Program-made: the position numbers and the translations under genes
Shown here: one piece after another, positions 1 to 6,551 of the stretch
Layout of the letters: each line of letters starts with the position of its first letter
Position numbering within the stretch: the first letter of the stretch is position 1
Notes under the pieces: generated by a model
The model's database searches: none
The model's input: the letters and a program-made list of their open reading frames with translations, nothing else
What the model was told of the DNA's origin: nothing
NCBI GenBank assembly: GCA_030837935.1
Contig: JAUQXU010000342.1
Coordinates: 1 to 12,702 of the forward strand
Source: Candidatus Brocadia sp.
Lineage (GTDB): Bacteria; Planctomycetota; Brocadiia; Brocadiales; Brocadiaceae
DNA length: 12,702 nucleotides
Reading direction: 5' to 3'

Positions 1-1
1 A

Positions 2-103
2 TTACACTGCATGGTAAAGCTGGAAGAAGGCGCAGAAGACCGGGATATCCTGGAGTGCGCCTTTGTACCCTTAATTGGTGAAAAAGGTTGGAAACCGGAA
101 TAG
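2..103 (+). CDS. 3' end of an unidentified gene (partial)
   Basis: An open frame enters from the left edge and stops with TAG at 101-103, giving the last 33 residues of a protein ending ...LIGEKGWKPE. The segment is acidic in its first half (KLEEGAEDRDILE) and shows no motif I recognise. It is the only one of the two forward frames I read here that looks protein-like; the neighbouring frame gives an arginine-rich string. It lies 114 bp upstream of the glycosidase on the same strand, so it could belong to the same glucan-metabolism cluster, but nothing in these residues shows that. The product is unknown. Confidence 0.5.
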   Translation, partial: LHCMVKLEEGAEDRDILECAFVPLIGEKGWKPE

Positions 104-135
104 TCATAGCACGGCACGGCCTTAATCAAATGAAC

Positions 136-178
136 CACCCCTCTATCCCCTTCTCTGAAAGGAGGGTATACAGGGGTG
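136..178. repeat. Imperfect C-rich/G-rich hairpin between genes
   Basis: Positions 136-153 (starting CACCCCT) pair with 161-178 (ending AGGGGTG). I count 15 Watson-Crick pairs of 18, plus one G-U pair and two mismatches, around a 7-nt loop (TCTGAAA). It is followed by a short A-run and no T-tract, so it is a poor intrinsic terminator. Similar CCCCTC/GAGGGG hairpins occur at 6348-6363 and, more loosely, at 6528-6551, so it looks like an interspersed palindromic element. It could still act as an mRNA stem upstream of the glycosidase. Confidence 0.55.
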
Positions 179-217
179 ATAAAAACTTGCTAAACAAACA
201 TTCGAAAGAATACGACA

Positions 218-2554
218 ATGCCAAGAGATATTCCTGTCGGTAATGGCTCACTATTGGTTGCATTTGATGCTGACTATACCATCAGGGATCTTTATTATCC
301 CCGTATAGGAAAGGAAAATCAAACGCTGGGCTATCCAAACAGATTTGGTGTGTGGACGCAGGAAGGCTTTTCGTGGGTCAACGCGCAGGAGTGGAAGCTT
401 TACCTGGGATACCAAAAAGAAACCCTTGTGACAGATGTACGGGCATTTCACGAAAGAATGGGTCTTCAGCTTATCTGCAATGATGTTGTTGATTTTGAGA
501 AGAACATCTATATGCGTAAGGTAAAAGTTCTGAATCTTAAAAATCAAAAAAGAGAGGCCCGACTTTTTTTCCATCAGGATCTGAGCGTAATGGAGAACGA
601 GATTGGTGATACGGTATTTTATGATGCGAAACTGAATTGCCTTATTCACTACAAAGGTCCCCGATATTTCTTAATAAACTGTTCTGCCGGAGATGTATGG
701 GGTGTAAGAGAGTACGCAACGGGGATTAAGAGACTCCGTGGCGCCGAAGGGACGTGGCGGGATGCCGAGGACGGAATCCTCGGAGGAAACCCCATAGCAC
801 AGGGCTCGGTTGACTCGACAATTGGCATTTTACTGAAAATCCCGCCTCTTGGAGAAGCTATCGTATATTATTGGATCGCTGCCGGCAAAAATTACGGTGA
901 GATTGATGCCCTGAATGATATCCTCTTAAGCGAAAAACCGCAAACAATACTTGACAGAACGTCAAGTTATTGGCGCCATTGGGTTAATAAAGAGGAATTA
1001 AACTTCGGGAACCTGCCAACGGATGTGGTTGGCCTTTTTAAAAGGAGCTTGTTAACCCTTACGACCCAGATAGATAGTGGAGGCGCTATCATTGCAGCAA
1101 ACGATTCTGATATCAAGCAATTCGCAAAAGACACCTATAGTTATATGTGGCCGAGAGATGGCGCGTTGGTATCCTATGCCTTGATGAAGGCAGGTTATAC
1201 CACCACATGCCGGAATTTTTTTGATTTCTGTGCACATGTTATTACACCGTACAATTTCTGCGCAAGTGTTATGGTGGAAGATGGTTTCTTATTGCATAAA
1301 TATAACCCAGACGGTTCTTTTGGCAGTTCCTGGCATCCGTGGGTGAAGGGTGAAGAAATACATGTGCCGATCCAGGAAGATGAAACAGCCCTGCTTCTCT
1401 GGGTAATATGGCAATATTATCATCTGTATCGAAGGATGGATGAAATACGCCCCCTCTATCATTCCTTTATCGAAAAGGCCGCAGACTTCCTGGTGAGTTA
1501 TCGGGATGAACAAACAGGGCTGCCACTTCCTTCGTACGATCTGTGGGAAGAAAGACGCGGTATTCTCTCTTTTACAACAGCTACGGTATATGGCGGACTG
1601 ATGGCAGCTGCAAATATTTCTGATATATTTTATCATACTGAAAAGTCAACATTATACAGAAAGACTGCGACACAGATTAAAAAAGCAATAGATCAATATC
1701 TTTACAGCGAGAAGCACGAGAGATTTTTGCGAATGATCTATCCAAAGAAAGACGGGGAATATGAAATCGATGCAACCATTGACGCCAGTTTATATGGGAT
1801 GTTCGCCTTTGGCGTGTATGATCCTACCGACATCAAAATACAAAACACGATGAAAGCAATCGAAGAGTCCTTATGGGTCAAAACCAAAATAGGAGGCATT
1901 GCGCGGTATGAACACGACCAATACCAGCGCGTTGGAAATGATGACACAATTCCGGGAAATCCGTGGATAATCTGCACCATGTGGTTAGCTCAGTATTATG
2001 TATCAACAGCTAACTCTATTGAAGATCTCGAACGCGTAGTAAATTATTTACGATGGGCCGTATCTCGTGCATTACCCTCCGGCGTGCTGGCAGAGCAGAT
2101 AAATCCATTTACCGGTGAAACTATTTCTGTTTCTCCCCTGACATGGAGCCATGCTACGGTAGTACAAACGGTAATGGATTATCTTGAAAAGTTGCAGGAA
2201 TTACATACCTGCGGGCAATGCGGGCGGTCGATATTCCGTTACGACCGGGCAGGCCGGCAACAAGTAAAAAAACATTCTCCAATGCATGGAGAAGGAATTT
2301 TGGAACAAGAACGCATCCGGTACCTTGACCAGATAAGTCTGCAAAAAGGCAGTGACAGTATTCGTGTTCGCGTGGACCAGAAGCGGTGTGTTGGTTGCGG
2401 AATCTGCGTTGAGAAATCAAAGGGAGTTATGGATGTGGTCGAGGACAAGGCAAAGATTATTGCCGAGAAGGCAACGGACTGGGATATTAAACCAGGATTT
2501 GAAAAATGCTGCCCGGTAGGGGCAATTACGGTAGAAAAGAAGCATGAAGATTAG
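218..2554 (+). CDS. GH15 glucoamylase-type glycosidase with C-terminal [4Fe-4S] ferredoxin domain
   Basis: Predicted cytosolic alpha-glucan hydrolase of glycoside hydrolase family 15, releasing glucose from glycogen-type or maltooligosaccharide chain ends. Residues 1 to about 255 match the beta-sandwich N-terminal domain of prokaryotic GH15 enzymes (GNGSLLVAFDADY...DLYYP). Residues about 270-655 form the (alpha/alpha)6 catalytic domain with YMWPRD (around 310-314), QEDET (386-390), DLWEER (441-446, likely general acid Glu), AEQINP (625-630, likely catalytic base Glu626) and PLTWSHA (640-646). No signal peptide is visible. The tail is unusual: a lone CxxC (C665, C668), then a ferredoxin-like segment with CVGCGIC (C724, C727, C730) and CCPVGAI (C764/C765), a full ligand set for one [4Fe-4S] cluster. 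The ATG at 218 is the first in frame after a stop at 191-193; no strong ribosome site precedes it. The gene overlaps the next by 11 bp. GH15 assignment is firm; exact substrate is not. Confidence 0.88.
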   Translation: MPRDIPVGNGSLLVAFDADYTIRDLYYPRIGKENQTLGYPNRFGVWTQEGFSWVNAQEWKLYLGYQKETLVTDVRAFHERMGLQLICNDVVDFEKNIYMRKVKVLNLKNQKREARLFFHQDLSVMENEIGDTVFYDAKLNCLIHYKGPRYFLINCSAGDVWGVREYATGIKRLRGAEGTWRDAEDGILGGNPIAQGSVDSTIGILLKIPPLGEAIVYYWIAAGKNYGEIDALNDILLSEKPQTILDRTSSYWRHWVNKEELNFGNLPTDVVGLFKRSLLTLTTQIDSGGAIIAANDSDIKQFAKDTYSYMWPRDGALVSYALMKAGYTTTCRNFFDFCAHVITPYNFCASVMVEDGFLLHKYNPDGSFGSSWHPWVKGEEIHVPIQEDETALLLWVIWQYYHLYRRMDEIRPLYHSFIEKAADFLVSYRDEQTGLPLPSYDLWEERRGILSFTTATVYGGLMAAANISDIFYHTEKSTLYRKTATQIKKAIDQYLYSEKHERFLRMIYPKKDGEYEIDATIDASLYGMFAFGVYDPTDIKIQNTMKAIEESLWVKTKIGGIARYEHDQYQRVGNDDTIPGNPWIICTMWLAQYYVSTANSIEDLERVVNYLRWAVSRALPSGVLAEQINPFTGETISVSPLTWSHATVVQTVMDYLEKLQELHTCGQCGRSIFRYDRAGRQQVKKHSPMHGEGILEQERIRYLDQISLQKGSDSIRVRVDQKRCVGCGICVEKSKGVMDVVEDKAKIIAEKATDWDIKPGFEKCCPVGAITVEKKHED

Positions 2555-4985
2555 ACACAAACTTGTGATACTATTGGCCGTGCTGCTGGTTACCCTGAAC
2601 GGCGTGATTGCCTTTTCAGTTTATAAACGAACACGTCACGAATTTATCAAAGAGGTTCGGGAAAAGGCCAAGTTGATTGCTACGGAATTAGAAACCACCA
2701 GAAATTATCTTGCTTTCGCCTTACAAGCGTCCAAAATCGGGATTACAGAACAGACAAAACCTTTTATTCCTGCCGTTTCCGGCCATGCTATTGGCTTAAA
2801 ATTTGCCGAAAAGACCGGATATATTATTAAACAAACAAGTATGAAATATAGAAATTTATTCAATAAACCCGATCCCTTTGAAGAAATGGTGCTCAGGAAA
2901 ATGGAGGAAGATCATAATCTTACTGAGTATTGGAATGATGACGTTATAGATGGGAAAAGGGTGGAACGTTATCTGTATGCCTTATACGTAAAAGAGGATT
3001 GTCTCCTTTGCCACGGACCAGAAGAAAAAGCCCCGGAATTTATACGAAAAAATTACGCTGCAGGTTACGATTACAAAGTAGGAGAATTGCGAGGGGCAAT
3101 AAGTGTCATTATTCCGAAAGAAATCGCTGAACAGCGGTTTGCAGCGAACGTTGTTTTCTTCATTACCGCCAGTTCTGTTAGCATCTTATTGCTCGTGGCT
3201 ATTATCTTTCTGACAACAGGAAAATTTATGAAGCCGATAGAAAGGTTAACAGCTGCTGTGGCTACCATCACAAAGACAGGCGATCTTACAACGAAGGTAG
3301 ATATATTGTCTAAGGATGAGGTGGGACAACTGGGTAGGGCATTTAATGATATGTCTACCAAATTGCAATCTACGTATGTTACGCTGGAGCAACGAATTGC
3401 CGAAAAGACTGCTCATTTGCAACAGGCCGTTTTGGCCTTAGAACGAGCGAACAAAATGAAATCAGAATTTCTGGCCAACATGTCACACGAACTGCGTACA
3501 CCGCTCAACGCCATAATCGGCTTTGCGGAGGTACTCAGGGATAAGATTGCCGGCGACCTGAATGAAGAACAGATGGACTTCGTTAACGATATCCACAGCA
3601 GTGGTCGCCATCTCCTTCAAATGATCAACGACATATTAGATTTATCGAAGATCGAAGCAGGCAAAATGGAATTACAGTACGAAGTTTTTCTTGTGCCAGA
3701 GGCCATTGAGGATGTGTATACGATATTAAAAGGACTCGCCAGTAAAAAACATCTGGAATTAAAGACGGACGTATTAACAGATGTGAAGAGCATTGAAGCT
3801 GACCGGGTCAAATTTAAACAAATCTTATATAATCTGCTGTCAAATGCTATAAAATTTACACCTGAAAACGGAAAGATAATCTTAGAAGCTGGCATTGTGG
3901 ACGATATGTTGCAGGTATCGGTATCTGACACGGGTATTGGGATGAAATCAGAAGACCAGGAGAAGGTGTTTAAAGAATTCTGGCAGGCAGATAGCTCGTT
4001 TGCACGAAAGTATGAAGGAACGGGATTAGGGCTTGCCCTGACCAAAAGGATTGTCGAGATGCATGGGGGGAAAATCTGGTTTGAAAGTCAATACGGAAAA
4101 GGGAGTATATTTTATTTTGCATTACCTGTAAATGCCCCGGTCAGAACAATACCCCCTAAAGAGAGTGAAGCAAGGCCTCGCCATATCGTACCCAGTGAGA
4201 AAAAGGAGGCAAAAACCGTTTTGGTTGTCGAAGATGACCGTATGGCTGCTGACCTTCTTACCCTGTACTTATCAAATGCTGGCTATAATGTTATCGTAGC
4301 TGTTGACGGAGAAGATGCTATTAAGAAGTCAAAGGAATTCCATCCATTTTTGATTACCCTGGACATTATGTTGCCAAAGAAAGATGGATGGGACGTCCTT
4401 TCTGAGCTGAAAAATTCTCAAGAAGTTGCTGATATACCGGTAGTTATCGTGTCGATTGTAGATAATAAAGAACTCGGTTTCAGCCTGGGTGCTGTAGAAT
4501 ATTTAATTAAACCCATCGAGAGGGAAAAGCTCATTAATACGGTGAACGCCTGCGTGCCTACTGAAAGGGCCAAGGGTAAAGCCATGAACATATTGGTCGT
4601 AGATGATGACGAAAAGGCCGTTAAATATATGAGCAGCATACTTGAAAATGCAGGCTTTGGGGTACTGAAGGCATACAGTGGTAAGGCAGGAATAAATCTC
4701 GCCGTAAACAGTAATCCGGATCTCATGATACTCGACCTTATAATGCCGGAGGTCAGCGGTTTTGATGTAATTGAAAGGCTCAGGGTTCATCCAGCAGCAA
4801 AGGGAATTCCTATCATTATTTGTTCTGCAAAGGATATAACCTCTGAGGAGAAAAAAGTATTAAACGGCAATATTTTAGCCATCATTCAAAAGAGCAGCCA
4901 CACAAAGGAAGACCTTCTTGCTGCGATTAAGAAGATAGAACAGTTACATGTTAAAAAAGAAACCACGGAGGCAGAGAGTTCATGA
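2544..4985 (+). CDS. Membrane hybrid histidine kinase with extracytoplasmic heme-c (CxxCH) sensor domain and two receivers
   Basis: Inner-membrane hybrid sensor kinase. Order: TM1 (about 7-27); an extracytoplasmic domain (about 30-200) with CLLCHG (C153-H157), a c-type heme motif that resembles the Tll0287-like/DUF3365 sensor family; TM2 (about 201-225); HAMP (about 226-280); a coiled linker; HisKA with SHELRTP and phospho-acceptor H315; HATPase with N box (NLLSNAIKF, N434), G1 (DTGIG, from D462) and G2 (GTGLGL, from G492). Two receivers follow: REC1 (D564/D565, phospho-site D607, K656) and REC2 (D687-D689, D731, K783, with KS instead of the usual KP). All kinase motifs are intact. Likely role: sensing redox state, NO or another heme ligand outside the cytoplasm and feeding a phosphorelay. 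The ATG at 2544 lies inside the glycosidase 3' end, preceded by AAAAGAAG, suggesting translational coupling. The last few codons fall in an interspersed repeat. Ligand unknown. Confidence 0.9.
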   Translation: MKIRHKLVILLAVLLVTLNGVIAFSVYKRTRHEFIKEVREKAKLIATELETTRNYLAFALQASKIGITEQTKPFIPAVSGHAIGLKFAEKTGYIIKQTSMKYRNLFNKPDPFEEMVLRKMEEDHNLTEYWNDDVIDGKRVERYLYALYVKEDCLLCHGPEEKAPEFIRKNYAAGYDYKVGELRGAISVIIPKEIAEQRFAANVVFFITASSVSILLLVAIIFLTTGKFMKPIERLTAAVATITKTGDLTTKVDILSKDEVGQLGRAFNDMSTKLQSTYVTLEQRIAEKTAHLQQAVLALERANKMKSEFLANMSHELRTPLNAIIGFAEVLRDKIAGDLNEEQMDFVNDIHSSGRHLLQMINDILDLSKIEAGKMELQYEVFLVPEAIEDVYTILKGLASKKHLELKTDVLTDVKSIEADRVKFKQILYNLLSNAIKFTPENGKIILEAGIVDDMLQVSVSDTGIGMKSEDQEKVFKEFWQADSSFARKYEGTGLGLALTKRIVEMHGGKIWFESQYGKGSIFYFALPVNAPVRTIPPKESEARPRHIVPSEKKEAKTVLVVEDDRMAADLLTLYLSNAGYNVIVAVDGEDAIKKSKEFHPFLITLDIMLPKKDGWDVLSELKNSQEVADIPVVIVSIVDNKELGFSLGAVEYLIKPIEREKLINTVNACVPTERAKGKAMNILVVDDDEKAVKYMSSILENAGFGVLKAYSGKAGINLAVNSNPDLMILDLIMPEVSGFDVIERLRVHPAAKGIPIIICSAKDITSEEKKVLNGNILAIIQKSSHTKEDLLAAIKKIEQLHVKKETTEAESS

Positions 4986-5039
4986 TAAATTCTAAATTCG
5001 AAATTAGTATTTTTAATCTTTCTCTGTGTCCCTGTGGTT
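4961..5039. repeat. Inverted-repeat element across the kinase stop codon
   Basis: The arm at 4961-4978 (starting AACCACGG) is matched in reverse complement at 5022-5039 (ending CTGTGGTT), 14 of 18 positions, around a 43-nt AT-rich centre that contains a near-palindrome (CTAAATTCGAAATTAG). The pattern resembles the interspersed AACCAC...GTGGTT palindromes common in some bacterial genomes. The left arm supplies the final codons of the kinase gene (TTEAES) and the right arm lies in the leader of the next gene, so the element may affect mRNA folding between the two. Confidence 0.5.
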
Positions 5040-5068
5040 AAATATTGAATAACCAGTCCTGTTTTGAT

Positions 5069-5074
5069 AAGGGA
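5069..5074 (+). promoter_or_regulatory. Ribosome binding site that sets the receiver start at 5081
   Basis: AAGGGA, 6 nt before ATG 5081, is a good Shine-Dalgarno match. It favours ATG 5081 over the in-frame TTG at 5045, which sits just after the inverted repeat, has no comparable site, and would add 12 residues unlike any receiver N-terminus. Confidence 0.65.
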
Positions 5075-5080
5075 AATTGT

Positions 5081-5452
5081 ATGTCTGACAAAAACGTAAT
5101 GGTTGTTGAAGACAATGAAAAAAATCGAAAACTCGTGCGTGTAGTACTCAAGGCAAAGGGATACAATGTAATTGAGGCAACTACCGGCGAAGAAGCCTTA
5201 AGTATATTAAAACATCAAATGCCGGACATTATTCTTATGGATATCCAACTTCCGGGAATAGACGGCCTTACCTTGGTGAAACAAATCAAGGCAGACGCAA
5301 CTACAAAAGACATTCCCATTATTGCCGTAACCGCTTATGCCATGAAGGGAGACGAACAAAAATTCTTAGAAACAGGTTGCGATGCCTATGTCAGCAAACC
5401 TATTAATACTCAGGAGCTACCGCTCGTCGTAGAAAAATACATAAAAAAATAG
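5081..5452 (+). CDS. Stand-alone receiver, DivK/CheY-like response regulator
   Basis: A 123-residue single-domain receiver with no output domain. The full set of receiver residues is present: acidic pair E10/D11 in VVEDN, phospho-acceptor D54 in ILMDIQLP, the VTAYAM switch strand, and K106 in VSKPI. The VEDNEKN...ILMDIQLPGIDG...AYVSKPI pattern is close to the DivK-type receivers that act as phospho-shuttles or allosteric partners of kinases. A start at ATG 5081 gives a normal receiver length; a TTG at 5045 is also in frame. It lies about 95 bp after the hybrid kinase and 7 bp before the next receiver gene on the same strand, so the hybrid kinase is its probable phosphodonor. Partner is inferred from position only. 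Cytosolic. Confidence 0.9.
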   Translation: MSDKNVMVVEDNEKNRKLVRVVLKAKGYNVIEATTGEEALSILKHQMPDIILMDIQLPGIDGLTLVKQIKADATTKDIPIIAVTAYAMKGDEQKFLETGCDAYVSKPINTQELPLVVEKYIKK

Positions 5453-5459
5453 ATAAGAC

Positions 5460-6197
5460 ATGAACAAGGCAAAAATATTAGTGGCTGATGATATCACACA
5501 AAATGTAAAACTACTCAGAGTGATTCTGACAGCCTCCGAGTATGATGTGATTGAGGCATATGACGGTGAAGAAGCGCTAGAAAAGGCAAAAACGGAAAAT
5601 CCCGATTTAATATTATTGGACATTATGATGCCTGGGTTAACAGGATACGAGGTATGCCAGAAGTTGCGTGCAGATGGGATGACAAAAAACATCCCCATTG
5701 TAATGATTACAGCCTTACACGAGATGGACGATCGGATCAAAGGAATTGAAGCGGGCGCTGACGACTTTATCAGCAAACCCTTCAATAAAGCAGAACTCCT
5801 TGCCAGAGTAAAATCGCTGCTCCGTATGAGACAATCGACTGCAAAAAGGGATGAGACCATGGTATTGGATACGGTCTTAGCCGATCTGACAGAAGGCGTG
5901 GTTGTTACCGATGGACAATGGAAAATTAAGAATATAAATCAGACAGCACAAGAACTTTTGAATATCCATGAAACAGATATTGCAAACATGGATCTTCTGG
6001 CGTATCTGTCACGTATGAACTTATCGGTACCTGCGGATATGCTCATGAGTACCCAGGAAAAAATCGTTGATTTTCAGATCCTGCCTTCAGACCCCCAACG
6101 CCCTTTCCATGCAAGCGTAAGGATGGCAAAGATGTTTGATAAACAAGAAAACATAGTTGGCATCACCCTGATTGTAAGGAAGACGGAAAAGAAATGA
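5460..6197 (+). CDS. Response regulator with N-terminal receiver and C-terminal PAS domain
   Basis: A 245-residue protein. Residues 1 to about 122 are a receiver with acidic pair D10/D11 (LVADD), phospho-acceptor D54 (LLDIMMP), the MITA switch strand and K106 (ISKPF), resembling receivers of the PleD/RpfG type. After a short linker, residues about 130-245 look like a PAS domain (LADLTEGVVVTDGQWKIKNINQTAQELL ...). No DNA-binding, GGDEF, HD-GYP or kinase domain follows, so the output is probably a protein contact or a ligand-modulated interaction. Its start is 7 bp after the stop of the preceding receiver gene, implying co-transcription. A terminator-like hairpin begins 3 bp after its stop. It is likely the last gene of the phosphorelay cluster. 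Confidence 0.87.
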   Translation: MNKAKILVADDITQNVKLLRVILTASEYDVIEAYDGEEALEKAKTENPDLILLDIMMPGLTGYEVCQKLRADGMTKNIPIVMITALHEMDDRIKGIEAGADDFISKPFNKAELLARVKSLLRMRQSTAKRDETMVLDTVLADLTEGVVVTDGQWKIKNINQTAQELLNIHETDIANMDLLAYLSRMNLSVPADMLMSTQEKIVDFQILPSDPQRPFHASVRMAKMFDKQENIVGITLIVRKTEKK

Positions 6198-6199
6198 GG

Positions 6200-6242
6200 C
6201 CAAACTGGATCGGTATATCAGTTTGGAAATTTCATTTTGTTT
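6200..6242 (+). terminator. Candidate intrinsic terminator of the phosphorelay cluster
   Basis: CCAAACTG (6200-6207) pairs perfectly with CAGTTTGG (6219-6226) around an 11-nt loop, 3 bp after the receiver-PAS stop codon, and is followed by T-rich sequence (AAATTTCATTTTGTTT). The stem is only 8 bp with half GC, and the T-tract is interrupted, so the call is moderate. Confidence 0.45.
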
Positions 6243-6268
6243 ATGCGGGCTGCAGGGTGGCATGGATT

Positions 6269-6295
6269 GTAGAGACGCATGCAATACGTCTCTAC
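6269..6295. repeat. GTAG...CTAC palindromic repeat (type 1)
   Basis: GTAGAGACG (6269-6277) is matched exactly in reverse complement by CGTCTCTAC (6287-6295), with a 9-nt centre that pairs partly. A GTAG foot with a hairpin body is a pattern of REP-type elements. From memory, GTAGAGACG palindromes are common interspersed repeats in several phyla; copy number in this genome cannot be judged from one window. Confidence 0.6.
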
Positions 6296-6347
6296 GTTTG
6301 TCCGTGTTTAACTTAAATCCACATATTTTACAATGGCACAAATTATT

Positions 6348-6363
6348 CCCCTCTTGTGAGGGG
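6348..6363. repeat. CCCCTC/GAGGGG hairpin
   Basis: CCCCTC (6348-6353) pairs perfectly with GAGGGG (6358-6363) over a TTGT loop. No T-tract follows on the plus strand. It resembles the hairpin at 136-178 in base composition and stem sequence, consistent with a dispersed element. Confidence 0.5.
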
Positions 6364-6452
6364 GCAGGTGGGTTCCTTGGGCATGAAATCTCAGCGATAT
6401 CTCACGAAGTATCAACTTACCAACCCCTAACCCGAATGAATCGGAAAAGCCC

Positions 6453-6480
6453 GTAGTGGCAAGGCGCGCCTTGCCACTAC
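6453..6480. repeat. Perfect 28-bp palindrome with GTAG foot (type 2)
   Basis: GTAGTGGCAAGGCG (6453-6466) is followed directly by its exact reverse complement (6467-6480), with no spacer. As a single strand it can fold into a stem of about 12 bp with a tight loop. It shares the GTAG start and CTAC end with the palindrome at 6269-6295 although the bodies differ. On the minus strand it is followed by GGGCTTTT, so it could add to termination of the permease transcript. Confidence 0.7.
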
Positions 6481-6520
6481 AAAAAATATTTTTGCTGAAA
6501 ATGTCAAAATATTTTTTGTA
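6478..6520. repeat. AT-rich inverted repeat with perfect 15-bp arms
   Basis: TACAAAAAATATTTT (6478-6492) is matched exactly in reverse complement at 6506-6520, with a 13-nt loop. It shares its first 3 bases with the end of the 28-bp palindrome, so the two structures compete for those bases. It may serve as a weak bidirectional transcription end, because the arms carry A6 and T6 runs. Confidence 0.6.
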
Positions 6521-6527
6521 AGGTACT

Positions 6528-6551
6528 AAATCCCCTCCCCAGCAGGGATTT
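6528..6551 (-). terminator. Small hairpin just after the permease stop codon
   Basis: AAATCCC (6528-6534) pairs with GGGATTT (6545-6551), starting 2 bp beyond the permease stop on the minus strand. There is no T-run directly after it in the minus direction, so it may work only together with the AT-rich repeat beyond, or may simply be another C-rich repeat. Confidence 0.3.

Noticed and set aside
2180..2390. Possible frameshift joining separate glycosidase and ferredoxin genes
   Set aside because: The frame is continuous with protein-like linker sequence, and no separate start with a ribosome site precedes the ferredoxin segment; fusion is the simpler reading.
5045..5080. TTG start extending the stand-alone receiver by 12 residues
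   Set aside because: ATG 5081 has a good AAGGGA site at proper spacing and gives a normal receiver N-terminus; the extension has neither.
5417..5860. 147-codon reverse frame opposite the receiver genes
   Set aside because: It mirrors the conserved receiver coding sequence, is serine-rich low-complexity in translation, and overlaps two well-supported genes.
6335..6351. Sigma54-like TGGCAC element
   Set aside because: The -12 part does not match TTGC, and it sits at the edge of a repeat with no gene downstream on that strand.
6223..6456. 77-codon forward frame in the convergent junction
   Set aside because: It is built from palindromic repeats, has no ribosome site or domain, and would be unlikely to be a conserved protein.
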